From Clavelina lepadiformis (taxonomy: Eukaryota; Chordata; Ascidiacea; Aplousobranchia; Clavelinidae), in the NCBI RefSeq assembly GCF_947623445.1, contig NC_135241.1, positions 23,624,501 to 23,688,500 on the forward strand: 64,000 nt of DNA. The letters run 5' to 3'. Under the pieces are notes generated by a model. The model worked only from the letters and a program-made list of their open reading frames with translations, had not been told where the DNA came from and made no database searches. Position 1 is the first letter of the stretch. Each line of letters begins with the position of its first letter. Of this stretch, positions 14,422 to 26,400 are shown one piece after another. The position numbers and the translations under genes were made by a program.

Positions 14422-15483
14422 GGCTGTTGGAATACACATGACAAGTTGCGTAAAAGGTTTGGCACCGATAGATCTTGTAACATGGCATCAGATTTTAAAT
14501 GAACCTCCATAGATAAACAGTAACCAACTAAAACAACAACTTCTAAGAAAAGAATAAATATTTAAACTATGACAACTTACAATTTCATTTCAAGTTGTGT
14601 TTTGACATTTAATGACTTCACATTTTTATGAAAGGTTTTTAAATCATAAACGCATTTAGATTAAACAACTATAGTCAAGACCCGGGTTTTCGTATCAAGC
14701 CCGTCCTGAGCTTTTATGATTAGCTACAGTCCCTGATAGTAACCGTAGTAATAAAATATTATATGTAAGAACCTGTTATATGTCCAATATTATATACTTT
14801 GATCTCGTCATCCATGATAATGTTCAACCAGGTTTCCTTCTTATCACCGTGCGGTGGCGCTACGCTCCTATAGTTCTCTGTGACGTATAACCCGGACTAA
14901 TCTTTCTCATTTCCCCGTATGATGGCGCTGTTTCATCCCTACACAAACCTCTAAAGTCTAAATCCTGCTCATACTTCTACTGAGAAAGCAAAACTTTAGA
15001 CTGGTTTTCGCGGTGTAACATTTGAGCTTGGGGCTTATGTGGAAAGATCAATATTACAAAAGAATGCTTATTTTGGGTTAGGTCGTCGGTTTAAAGACAC
15101 GGAGATAAAAGAGATCTTACATGCGGATAATATAATGCTTTGAAGATTATTTTTTTTCACAAACAGTTTTCAACTGCAAAGCACTGTTTCCACCTGTTTT
15201 TCTTTCCGCTAGATGTCAAAACGGAGTTATCTAATAAAAGGCGGCGAGCACCAGTTTTGAGAGCACTACGTTGTGTTGTAGCGCTAGATCTTGTCGGAGG
15301 GTGGAGGTTGAGAAAACAATTTGCAGATAATCTGTGTCACGTGCGGGAAGCAAGGCAGAGTTATTCCAGAGTTTCTAAATAAAGCATTTCTTGCGTCAGA
15401 TAGATTTTAAACATGAAAGGTTTTGACACATTTAGCAAATCCCTCCAAAGGTCCACAAAAAGCTGTGAGATTATGCATGGGTT

Positions 15484-15600
15484 TATATGGTAGTATATAT
15501 GTATATAGTATATATGTATGTATATAAGTATAAAAACTTATATGTATAGTATATATGTATGGTTTATAGTTTATAAGCATGGTTTTATTATGGGTTTATA
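15484..15600. repeat. AT-rich (TATATGTA)-type simple repeat
   Basis: Degenerate repeats of TATATGTA, AGTATATATG and TTTATAAGCATGG run for about 115 bases. The TATAAGCATG core is shared with the tandem repeat about 1.1 kb upstream. Low-complexity DNA with no coding potential. The flanks on both sides (14.4-15.5 and 15.6-17.1 kb) show nothing else recognisable. Confidence 0.7.
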
Positions 15601-17171
15601 CCGTTTTCTGCCGAGCGCTCGTTCCATTGCACGTCATGCCACGTCACATATGAAGAATATTTGGGGGATTTTTTGTTAATGCAAACTATCTGCCTGATGC
15701 TAACAAAGAGCCTTTGTATTATCAGATTAATTAAGTTTTCATATTTTAACAGGAAATTGTTCTATGACTCGGTAATTAGGAAAGTCATTATTAGAAACCT
15801 CCCTTAGCTAGAGGATCAGTTTGACAGCTTATGCCGAGCAAAGAAACATGTGAAATCATCCTCAACAAGCATTCCAGGAATAAAGCGCAAATGAGTCGAT
15901 GTGCATTAGCGAGTGGTAAAAATTAATTAAAGTGTTCTGTAAGTTTTTCTGCTATCCGTGTTGATTGAGTTGACCCATCGATGTTTACACTTAATTTGTC
16001 TTGTTAAAAATAGCTTGCGCCACTTTTGGCAATTTTCCTGAAGTAAATTTTGCTTCTCGGAATTCCTGTAAGTACCGTTTCCTGGAAACCGTTATGGGAG
16101 ATGGTGTTTGTTTACATTTTTCTTCCCCTTACACCGTGCAAAAGAAGCGTTTGAGAAAAGCAAATTTTTCGTCCTGACATCCCGTTCGTTGAAAATCGGC
16201 TTATCAAAAATAAAACACGCGTTACTCAGCGCCGAATAAAGAATATACAATGGTGGTTTAAGTCGGTTGCGCGTTTTCTACCAGACTTGTATCAAGTTTG
16301 ACGCAAGAATATTCTCTAGTTTGTGGTCATGTCAAAATTGGAAGCTTTTCTCTAAACGTTTCCCGGAAAAGATTAAACATCTCCCCGGCAAACTGCGGCT
16401 GAGCTAATTGACTCTCAGTACCAATACCAAATGATTTGAAGCATTTGAAGCCCGGTTACGGCAACTGCCCTATAATTTGACACATCCGCCAAATCATAAC
16501 TTCGATTTCTGAATTTTCATCATGTTTTGTTTACTTAGGCCGCCAAATGACACGCTTCAACATTCCAACGCAGAAGTAATGGGAAAGCGGGCTGCGCAGC
16601 GCTTGGTACGGTTCGAGTTACAACTTCCAATCCAGGAAGCGATTCCTGGTCGCTGTAGTTACGATAATTTCTGATGACTTCCGTTACTATCAGCCTTGCA
16701 ATTAGCAAGGCAATATCTGCACCTGCAGCAGTAGTTCATATAGTAAACAAGTATCACTTTCATATAATGAGAATCCGATGAAAACCTGCGATAACCTTCG
16801 CCTTTTCTTGCCTATGACTGGGCTTTTCTTTAACTCTCACACCTAACACCAACAGAGGTTGCAGTGCTGGTATTTCTAAATACGGAAATTATGTGAAACT
16901 TGGAACACTTTTTGGTTTGACAAACACACCGAAGGCTTGGTTATATACGAGGTTGCATCCACGGGCGACCATGTACAGTAACAATGACGCAAGTGCGGTG
17001 GTATAAGGTCTAAATTTGAACGATATTCACGATATCACTTACGTCATTTACTATATCGCTTTGGGTAGAGTTAGATTGTAATCGCGCCTCCTTTGTAACA
17101 TGCGCGGATAATTACACATCCGAGCGAAACTGTTCGTGATTTTTGCGGCTTATCGCTGACCAAAACGGTTC

Positions 17172-17838
17172 CACGACATATGGCCGCGGGAAAGTGGCCG
17201 CGAACAAACTCACCGGGGTCAACTGAACGTGACGTAAATTGACCGCAGACAAACTGACTGTGACATAAACTGGCCGGCGATCAAATTAACCGTCGATAAA
17301 TTGGCCGGCGATCAAATTAACCGACGACAAATTGGCCGTCAAAAGGTCAAAATTCTAATTCACTATCTAGTCACTATCGTCGATTTGACGACGTCACAAT
17401 TTGCGCAATAAACTTCCTTGTTTGTCAAATAACAGCTTGTGTAAATTTTAGTGCCCATATTATGTAGTGTCATATGTGTTTTGCAGTGAACGTCTTTTAA
17501 TGTTGATACTCGTATTTCTCGTATTTCCGGAAATATTTCTGTTTATTTCAATAAACGTTTCAATGTGTATTGAAATAAAAAACAATTTTGTTAAAAACAA
17601 AGGAAATAGTTACAAACAAATATTTACTTTACATATCATGTACTACCGAGTTTAAAATTTTGACCTTTTGACGGCCAATTTGTCGCCGGTTAATTTGATC
17701 GCCGGCCAATTTATCGACGGTTAATTTGATCGCCGGCCAGTTTATGTCACAGTCAGTTTGTCTGCGGTCAATTTACGTCACGTTCAGTTGACCCCGGTGA
17801 GTTTGTTCGCGGCCACTTTCCCGCGGCCATATGTCGTG
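17172..17838. mobile_element. foldback element with 183-bp inverted arms
   Basis: Arms at 17172-17354 and 17656-17838 are reverse complements over 183 bp with a single mismatch that I could find, separated by a 301-bp spacer. Each arm starts CACGACATATGG and is built of degenerate 15-31-bp subrepeats around AAATTGGCCGGCGA. Two successive 31-bp units are nearly identical. The spacer has one short open frame (17467-17655) that is AT-rich, hydrophobic and not recognisable. The related sequences GACCAAAACGGTTC (17158-17171) and GACCAAAACCACGGTTC (17844-17860) flank it, the right one 5 bp away from the arm, and may descend from a target duplication. Architecture matches foldback/MITE-type non-autonomous DNA transposons. 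The near-identical arms imply recent insertion or ongoing arm homogenisation. Superfamily is not determinable by eye. Confidence 0.85.
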
Positions 17839-18626
17839 CTCCCGACCAAAACCACGGTTCATTCAAAACTTCATTTGTTTATTTGTTGCCTCAACACCTG
17901 AGATTTTTTACATTTTGTGTAAAACGAAGAGGTTTCACCAATATGATGATGGCTACGCGGCGATACGCGCGCTGTCTTTTCTTGTGCTCGCTGCACAAAC
18001 AAAAGTGTTCAAATCGCGATGTACCGCGGTATAGGATATCGGGAATAAACGACAGAAGAAGCGTTTCAAAGAACTATTTTTCGTCAAGTCCTCATTGGAC
18101 AAACAGCCAAAACTCATGTGTTGACGCGAAGTTCATTAAAGCCACGGTTTGAGTAGATTTGCTAGAATCGAGGTTTATGACATGACCGAGGTTAAACGAT
18201 ACAAAGGTTATTTAATCTCACAAGAACATTTAAAACTGTTTTATTCAAAAGCCAACAGAAGAATTTACAGAATATTCTCAGACGAATTTATGCCAGATGC
18301 TCACGTATATGAAAAGAAAACCGTGAAACAACAAAAGTACTCCACGATCATTAAATAATCGGTGTTAAATTGAAAACAGCCTCAAGTGGATCATTCATAT
18401 TCGAGCCAAACAAAACGTTCTTGGAAATTCTTTAAACCAAAAATAACCCGACAAAACAAGCGCATTAAAGATCACCGCCAAGCTTAGACTCAGCTGTAAC
18501 CAGTTTTTTTAAATTGTATTTGAGTTACAACGCAGGTCACCACAATGGAAGGATGCTGTCACGTGACTAGGGACCCCGAGTGGTAAAATTTGCTCAAAAC
18601 ATCTCACCATTGCGACGCGCAAATTT

Positions 18627-18660
18627 TTTCATCGATCGCGATCTTTCATCGATCGCGATC
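18627..18660. repeat. 2 x 17-bp tandem repeat with palindromic core
   Basis: TTTCATCGATCGCGATC occurs twice in perfect tandem. Each unit holds overlapping palindromes (ATCGAT, GATCGCGATC), so the pair can form a double hairpin or a paired binding site. No adjacent gene is recognised; the receptor promoter lies 1.1 kb to the right. Confidence 0.85.
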
Positions 18661-19652
18661 CTTCTATTTGAGTCGCGTGCGACGAGTTTTCCGAAACGAC
18701 AATGCGCGGCATTCCAGGTATAAGCGGTGGTTATGCGCTAGTTGAAATTAGATTCCGACTTTTAATCTTATTACATTGTGGGTTGTGAATTTATAATTTT
18801 ACTTACGTGCTCACACATCAAAGATGGAAATCACTTATCAACATCAGACTGGAGACATTTTCTCGCTCTCATAAGAGCTGTTCGTTTTGTTAAATGCCAG
18901 TTTAACAACCAACCTAGGATTAATCTTGGACGAACGTGTAACAAATAACAAAGGATTTGGTTAAACAGTTATAAGTTACGATCCTCGTGTATTTCAACCT
19001 TATAATGGACATTTTTCATCGTTTAGCGGTTGTTAAGCTGCTATTATCGATGGATCGTATCCAGTAAAAATGTTACCAAAACAACTAAGAAAATCTCGTT
19101 TAATAAATTTGGAATTAGCACCACAATTGGCTCGTGCACTATACCAATTGTTGTTAGACATAAATCATTCGAAGAAGAAGCGAAAAAACAGGTAAACACG
19201 AAAATTTTACAAAACTTAACTTTCGGCCGGTTACTTTTGTTTAAATCAGGCGGTTTCGGGCGTTTCCATCATCGTGTTAATTAACCAGATCCGCAGTAAA
19301 AAGCGTGAATTTTTTCTACTTCAGGAAACCGCGGAGCGCAGAAATTTTTTCGCTTCTAAAACCTACCATCATTGCTGGAATTACCCGTCTACGTTGATTT
19401 ATTATTATCTGACACGGAAATCTTTGTTACAAGTGTATGGAAGCGCGACGTACACACCCTGGACCGCTATAAGAACGAGGCAGCGTTACTCATTTGGCCG
19501 ACTTAGGAAGCTGTGTTTTCGGCGAGCGTTTCCAAAGAGTTGCCGATAGTCACGATGCGTTGATTGAAGTGGAAAGCATACACTCGTATATCCTACTTGT
19601 GAATAGTACTCTTAATTAATGGCGAACGGACCATTAAGGAAGTCTTGGGACT

Positions 19653-19662
19653 GGAAATTCCC
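19653..19662 (-). promoter_or_regulatory. kappa-B-like site upstream of receptor gene
   Basis: GGAAATTCCC reads GGGAATTTCC on the minus strand and fits the Rel/NF-kappa-B consensus GGGRNWYYCC exactly. It lies about 127 bp upstream of the TATA box of the IL-1-receptor-like gene, a distance and context suited to an inducible immune promoter. Binding is inferred from sequence only, and a 10-mer can occur by chance. Confidence 0.5.
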
Positions 19663-19779
19663 GCCTTTTTCGTGATAAAATTCAGTCCTGGCGGGAATGC
19701 TGGAGGCGTTTGAAGAATTTTAATCTTTCCCCCGCGCTCAAATCAAATCTTAACTTGGCATTTTGTTCCAGCCGAGATA

Positions 19780-19787
19780 TATATAAG
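19780..19787 (+). promoter_or_regulatory. TATA box of IL-1-receptor-like gene
   Basis: TATATAAG within GAGATATATATAAGTGC is followed at 20-50 bp by TCAGCTC and TCAACC, either of which could be an initiator. It is the best core promoter upstream of the signal-peptide exon at 20488. The leader between about 19,805 and 20,487 may be spliced, since a good acceptor (TTCTAAATTACAG) ends at 20429, 58 bases before the start codon. Confidence 0.5.
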
Positions 19788-20487
19788 TGCAGTCACCATC
19801 AGCTCGTAGTAAAGAACGTTATTGTCAACCTTGTTAAAAGTTTATCAGCGGCACAATAGAAGCGCAAAGTCATAGCGGAAAGTTGTCACGTACCCGCAGG
19901 GTCTTGTTAAACCGTATAAAATGTCTTTGTGCGCCGCAGGAAACTTTTACAAACTAGGTCGCTGCTCAATTTTTTCTGAAGTGTACGTTGCATTAACCAG
20001 AACAACAACGAACCGACTAAGTTAAACTTTGTTCAGCGGCAAATAACGAGTTAAATGCGTCAGAGATAAGGCAGGAAGATTTTTGAGGTCGAACAGTTTA
20101 AACATGTTTTCCTGCTCAATCTTGCGGTTACGGACGGAGTTTTAGAAGTTACGTGTTCCCCGCTGAATCATGTTATCCATTGTGTCGACGCTCGCTTTTC
20201 TTTCTTGGCGACAACCCTATGAGAGGAGTAGGTGGAAAAGCGTGCATAGAGCAATGCACGAACAAAATGCCAGAAGACAAGTGTGGAAGCGATTATGCAT
20301 AAAACGTGCCTCATATATAGCTCAGTCCCTCACGATCGTTTGGAGCCAGATCAGAATTAGATCAACTGCAAAATGAAGATTGAAGTAATATTTGTACAGT
20401 ATAATGTAACTTCCTTTTCTAAATTACAGGCCAAGTCTTTCTCCTTAGTGTTCTATTTCTGTATTTAGTACAAATATAGGTTAAGTC

Positions 20488-23400
20488 ATGTTCACTGTTA
20501 CCTTGCTCAGTAACGTCTTTCTGGTTGCTGTTGTCATGACTTGGGCGGAATCGAGAATGGTGATGGCGGCGCCAGACACAGCACCAGGTTTGCTTGTTTT
20601 AGCTTATAAGAATACTATCGTTAGCACGACGCATTCAGACTTTTCTGTCTAGAGTCTAGACCAAAATTTTTCTGGGTCTGGTCAATGATATTAGGCTACT
20701 GCAGAACTGGCCTATGTATTAAAACGAACAAAACATTTCAAGAAGAGTAGGAATTTCATTAAAGGAGCTTTACAATTGAAAATATTCAGTAGGTTAAATA
20801 GTATCTACTGGCTACCATTGGTAGCTAATAACTAACAATGAAAGTAAATAGAAAATGATTTGTAGACTCTGTTTTTGTCGGACATTTTGGGCCAAATCTT
20901 AAAACATTGTTGTGCATAAGAAAACACATGAGAGAGACGGGATATTGTCACCAAAAGAAATCACCATTAAAAATTCATTAACAATTAGCCAAGAGCTTTG
21001 TGATGAAGTGCTGTTATATTTTGTTCAGAGTGAAATGCCAGATAATATCTCCTGCACATGTCACCGTAGCTCCAGGGTAAAGGATTACTTGACAAGAACT
21101 TGGCAATTAAGAGACAATGAAAGGTGTTAGCTGTTAAATTTGAGCGTTTTCCACGTATATATCGTCTAAGCTTATCATAAATATAACTTATCAAGGAAAA
21201 ATACGTCAACACTAACTTCGCCGCTTACGAAAGACTTCATTTTTAAACGTCAAAACGTAAATTTAAGCGCGTCTGAGTCCCGAGTGCGTTGAATTAGATT
21301 TGTTTTATAAATAACATACTTTTAATTACTCTCACTAAATTATCTTCAATTAAGATAATTTTTGCTTAAATTTGTTTACAAAAGAAACCTGTAGCGTATA
21401 ATATTTTATCTTTAAAACCATAAATTTTCGGATACAAATTTGCTGTGTATATGGGTGTATATATATATATATATGTATAGGTCATCGAATAAGCCACATT
21501 TTACGCATTTCTTATAAAAATGTATGTCCTCGCGGTTCCTTTAATTGTGCAGAGTCTGCATTGTATAAAACCTTTTTATACAAATTCTTAAATATGTGAA
21601 AATTTAACTTAACAAAACCAAATCTTTAAAACCCGAATTTTGAAATATTTGAGAAGAAAAGCTCCTGTTTTAATCACAACAATTTCGAAACAAGGCGCCA
21701 AGCAGGTTGTGCTGGTTCCAGTCAGATTACCGGAATAATTTCCCAACAAAATGTTGGCTGCCACTGCCAAGCAACTCCCTGGTAAAAATCGGTTTCTACC
21801 TGAATGCTTCTCATGATCTCAAACAATCGTTATCGCTCGGTTTAGTTAAAGGTTAATGGCAGATGCGATAACTAATCAGTGTTTACGGCTCCTCCTCCTC
21901 TTCCTCCTCCTCCTCCTCTTTTGGCAACAGTTTTAGGATTTCTCTTATCGGTTTTGAATCTTTTGCACAGAAAAATTTCGGTTAATTTCGGCCGAACCAA
22001 ACCGACTAAAATTTTGCTATGCCACGTTTGATAATCGTGCTTAGTTGGCGCCATTTTATCAGCACTGCCACAAAATTAATTCTACATTTACCAAATTTCT
22101 TGACCGTAAACGTGGTAAATTGACAGAGATCGGGCAGTTGATAAACCGTATACATAATTCAGTAGAAGGCTAAATCAATAAATTCGATTAAAATCACTTG
22201 CGGCTGAGAGCGACTGGATTATTTGGATGAGTTTCTGCTTTCCGAGTAAAATCAAATAAGTTTATTTCGGATGTTGATGTTTCATCGTTCAGCTATCTTC
22301 AAGTCGGCCTACGCTAAAAGTCCCCATTGACAATTATTAAAGTCTTGGAACCCCGGCCTCCAGCTTCTATGCATCATCGTCTGATGTTGACCAAATAAAC
22401 CTAAAAAGCTTCACTCCATTGTGACCCGTTGTTTGTTTGAAAATGTAAACAGCTTTGGATTTTCGCTGAGAACGTGGCAACGTTTTAGTTGTTGTGTGAC
22501 AATAAACATAAAATAAAACGTGAAATGCTGTTACACGATGGGCGCGATTGGGTCATGCAGGGTGCAAATGTTTAATTTCAAAACGTTTCAGTCTGCAGGT
22601 TCTTCTCCATAAACAACTTATAAATCACTCTACATTTCACCGCAAAAATATGAAAATGTCAAGCGCAACCTTCTGTTTTCGGCACGAACAAAATAACAGT
22701 CGCTGCAACCTAGCAATCCATTCATGCATGACGGTCTCGTTTGTGACGTCACTTTAAATCGTTGCGGTTCCTTTTCGCGTGACGTCGAATGCGATTACGG
22801 ATACCCATCGCGATAAATATTTGTTCAACAAAAACTGCATAAACAGTAAAACAACCTACGCAGCTCGTGAAAACACGTCTGTGTGACGAAACAAAGCACG
22901 GCGTGTACAAATTGCGATTTGTGAAATCCTACGTAAGCGAATTTTGATTAGTAGAAAGTCCCTATCGCCGAGATAAGGGCGTGATTATGTCAAAGTTGGG
23001 ATTTAGGCCTATTTAAATTTCTCTGTGGGATTTTAAACTGGTAAATTTTGTTTTAATATCCGCACCGGATTATTTTAGCATGTTTCATGCGACACATGGG
23101 CCATAAATCACTCGCAAGTTTAATGAAGATAAGAATAAAGTGCAATAATATACCAACAATAGAACCAAAAAAATCATCACGGAGAGAAACAAACATATAC
23201 CAAAGTTGTATTAAACATGTATTTTATTTTACCGCATTTTTATAACGACAAAACAAATTTCTAGATTTATGCAAGTCGGACAGGTTTAAAATTGTTTAAT
23301 TTTTGCCCACACAGGACTCGAAAGCTTGAATTGCAGCCGAATCTCCGATGACGTAACCTCGCAATCGGTTCAGAGTGGGCTTCCCTTTACCTTTGAGTTT

Positions 23401-26400
23401 CCGGCATCGATTCAAGCTCCGTTCCTCTATGATGATTATCCCGAACAGAGCCATAACGATTCCTACGTGTATTATCAGGGCGGCGACAATTTCAGTTTTT
23501 CAAATGGACTGCGGGTGAGGATGATGGAGCGTTGGAATGTGAACTGATACCGTTGATTAGTAGATGTTGTTGGAAATTTTCTGTTCAATGAAATATATAA
23601 TACTAAGCTTGTGGTCCTGCAAAGCGTGTCGTTCTCTGAAATAAACGGTTATTAGCAAAGTAGGTTATTATTACGCCAAGAATTCTGAAGCTAATTTGTC
23701 TGTTAAAGGCTGAAATTTGCTATGATCTTTTTTCAGTTTATGGTTTTGGATTTGGATAAAAATCTTCTTCTTTTCAATGAAAGCTACACCGACGAAGGCG
23801 ACGTTCCAAGTTATATGGTCGATGTCATAGGAGAAAACAATTCCATCAATTATGCGGTTGTAGTGGTGAGTACGTCGACATGTCAGTGACTCATTATCAC
23901 GTAATAAGCCGGTGAACGACGCCTTTTGACAGTTTGTACAACGAAAAGAAAAAAAAAACCTACAAATCAAATCGATTGCAAATCGGATCCAAAAGCGACT
24001 CAAAATTATTTTCGTCATCTCGTTACGCGTGAAAATCGCGGTCGAACACTTCCACGAACAGATGCACTGAAACTGTCACATGGACATCTTAAGTCCTATT
24101 TTTACTCCTCAGGCCAACTCGAATGGAAAATGTGCGGCGGCTCGGATCCAGCTGAGCATAGCACCGGTAGAGAATCAAACCTGCGAAGGTTCCATTGAAA
24201 CTTCGAAGTATGTGATTGACCGCAAAGTGGAACGCTACGATCTCACCATATTGGACTGCGAAGGTGAGAGGATCTAAATTATCGCATTAATTATATCAGC
24301 GGCGAGACCAAGTGTCCTCTACGCACTACGTTGCATTCCCAGACTATAATTATTTGCATAAAAACTTATAACTTGGACGTTTGTGGGCTGCGGGCAGATT
24401 TTCAAAGAAATTTGCCTAGTTTATGTCGATTGACGTCGCTTGTTCGCACGCTTTGGCATTATTTGGTGTCCAGTCGTAATTAAAAATGAACCCACTTGAC
24501 TTTTTGCTATTAATTAAGCGGCGGAGATATGACCCAGGAAGCGTCTGAAAATAAAATTGTGTTTATGTCTACAGTTCCGGACCGTAACCAACCCCATGGA
24601 AACGGAGGCAATTACACGTACCGTTGGTTTCACGACTGCGCGGGCCTTCCAGACAACGTGGTGACTTCGAAAGCGCATGAGGTATATAACATGCTATCTC
24701 CCAATACTTTAATCTCTTTACTGCGTGTCGAAAGCGCCGTAGTATTGCTATTTCTGCTTGCACGACTTTTGGTCTTCAAACATGACTCGGCGTTTGCCAT
24801 TAAGTGGCTTGGCACCACGCCAAGCATTCCAATCCGACTTGCACTAATGCCTGAAGTAGTTTAACGTTGTTTTATGTTTTCGGACAAAAAGTGTTAGTCA
24901 ATGGAGATCCCTTCTATTAGTTTACAGCCGTGTATAGATATTGAAATATTCGTATATCGGTTTTTTGCCTTGATCCTCGCACCGTGAAACATTCGTCAAT
25001 TCGTTCGATTAAAATACAATATCAACAAAATTGAATTTGAATTGAAATGAAGTATGGCGGGTTATCGCTTCATGTTTAAGTAACGATCAAGCAGTGGTAA
25101 TATCACACACAGCGTGAACTCAATTTGAAATAAATTAAATTTGAAAGCTGCCCTTTGTCAAGCATCTTATTAGGCCTGTCGAATTGGAATGCCATTCCTG
25201 GAATCTTTTATCATCATAACGTTGCCGCACACGAGCTCAATAATGAAACAAAATTCAATCTGGTCTGTTTTCCCGTATTTACATGAGATGTTTTTGTTGT
25301 GTGCAGCTGCATATTCAAAATGTGGACTTTGGAAACTCTGGCGTCTACACATGCGCCATTGAGCATAACGGCGAGGTGGTGTCCTACGTCCATCACAGGG
25401 TTTGTGTGAAAGGTGAGTCGAGTCTTTTGTTTCAGCGACACAGATAAGTTAATCTTTTTTAGGCAAATTGTCGCTTATTTTTATTGCTTTTAATGTTAAT
25501 TTATGAGATTTTTATTTTCAATTGGATTCTGTTGCTAAACCATCGCTCCTTATAAGAGATAAATTGTCGGTGCACCTGTAAATGACATTCGCAAGATCAA
25601 GCGCCGCAAAAGCGTTAATGACTGTTCTCTGTAAAAAACGCGCGATAATCGCGCTTCATCTCTAACACAAAGGGCTCTATGACGACAATCTTATCGTTTC
25701 AAACCGCCTGATTAGTTCAAGGTGTAACTCGCTAACAATGCTTAGGGCGAATTTTTGGCTGTAAGACAATTTCAATTTTTTTAAAAACCATTTGAAGGTC
25801 ACCATTCGGTTGATAGCTCCAGGCTAAGGTATTTTTCGCTTGTATTTTGTGGAGTAAAATTTTGATCAAAACAAACTGCTCGTCACACACGATTTTGAAA
25901 CTATTTCCGATTTTTACAAGGCGATTATATGCTATAGTAGAATTCTTTGACTCCTTAAGCAGCAAAGAATGGATAAAACCTAGCGGCTTTCTCAACACAG
26001 TCCTTGTATCGTTGACGTTGACTTTTCGTTTAGGTCAGTTTCGTAGTGACCCGTGCAAAAAAAAAATATCGGAAAATTGAAATATCTTTTGTGCTTTGAA
26101 CAGTCGCTTCTTGCGACTGTTCAACGACTTATTCGTTCACTGAAAAACCTGTTTTACACCTTGTTCTTGTTCAACCATTACATGCGGGAATACGGAACTG
26201 GCCTTGAAAAGTTTTAAGCGGCAAAAAGACATTTAGGCCTGCTTACATTTTTAAACAAAAATAATTACAAACTTTCATTTTCTAACTTAGCTCCAAGACT
26301 GACAGCCGCCCAGCTCAGAGTCCAATGCTCCACCGACCGCATTTTCGCCAAAATTGGTAGCACGGCGGTCCTAGAATGTCACGGCAGCCTTCCCGGAGTA

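Noticed and set aside
17467-17655. Open frame in the foldback spacer as a transposase gene
   Set aside because: 62 residues, hydrophobic and AT-driven, with no catalytic or DNA-binding motif.
20912-21130. 72-residue open frame in intron 1 of the receptor gene
   Set aside because: No recognisable family and no splice sites in a phase that could join the flanking exons.
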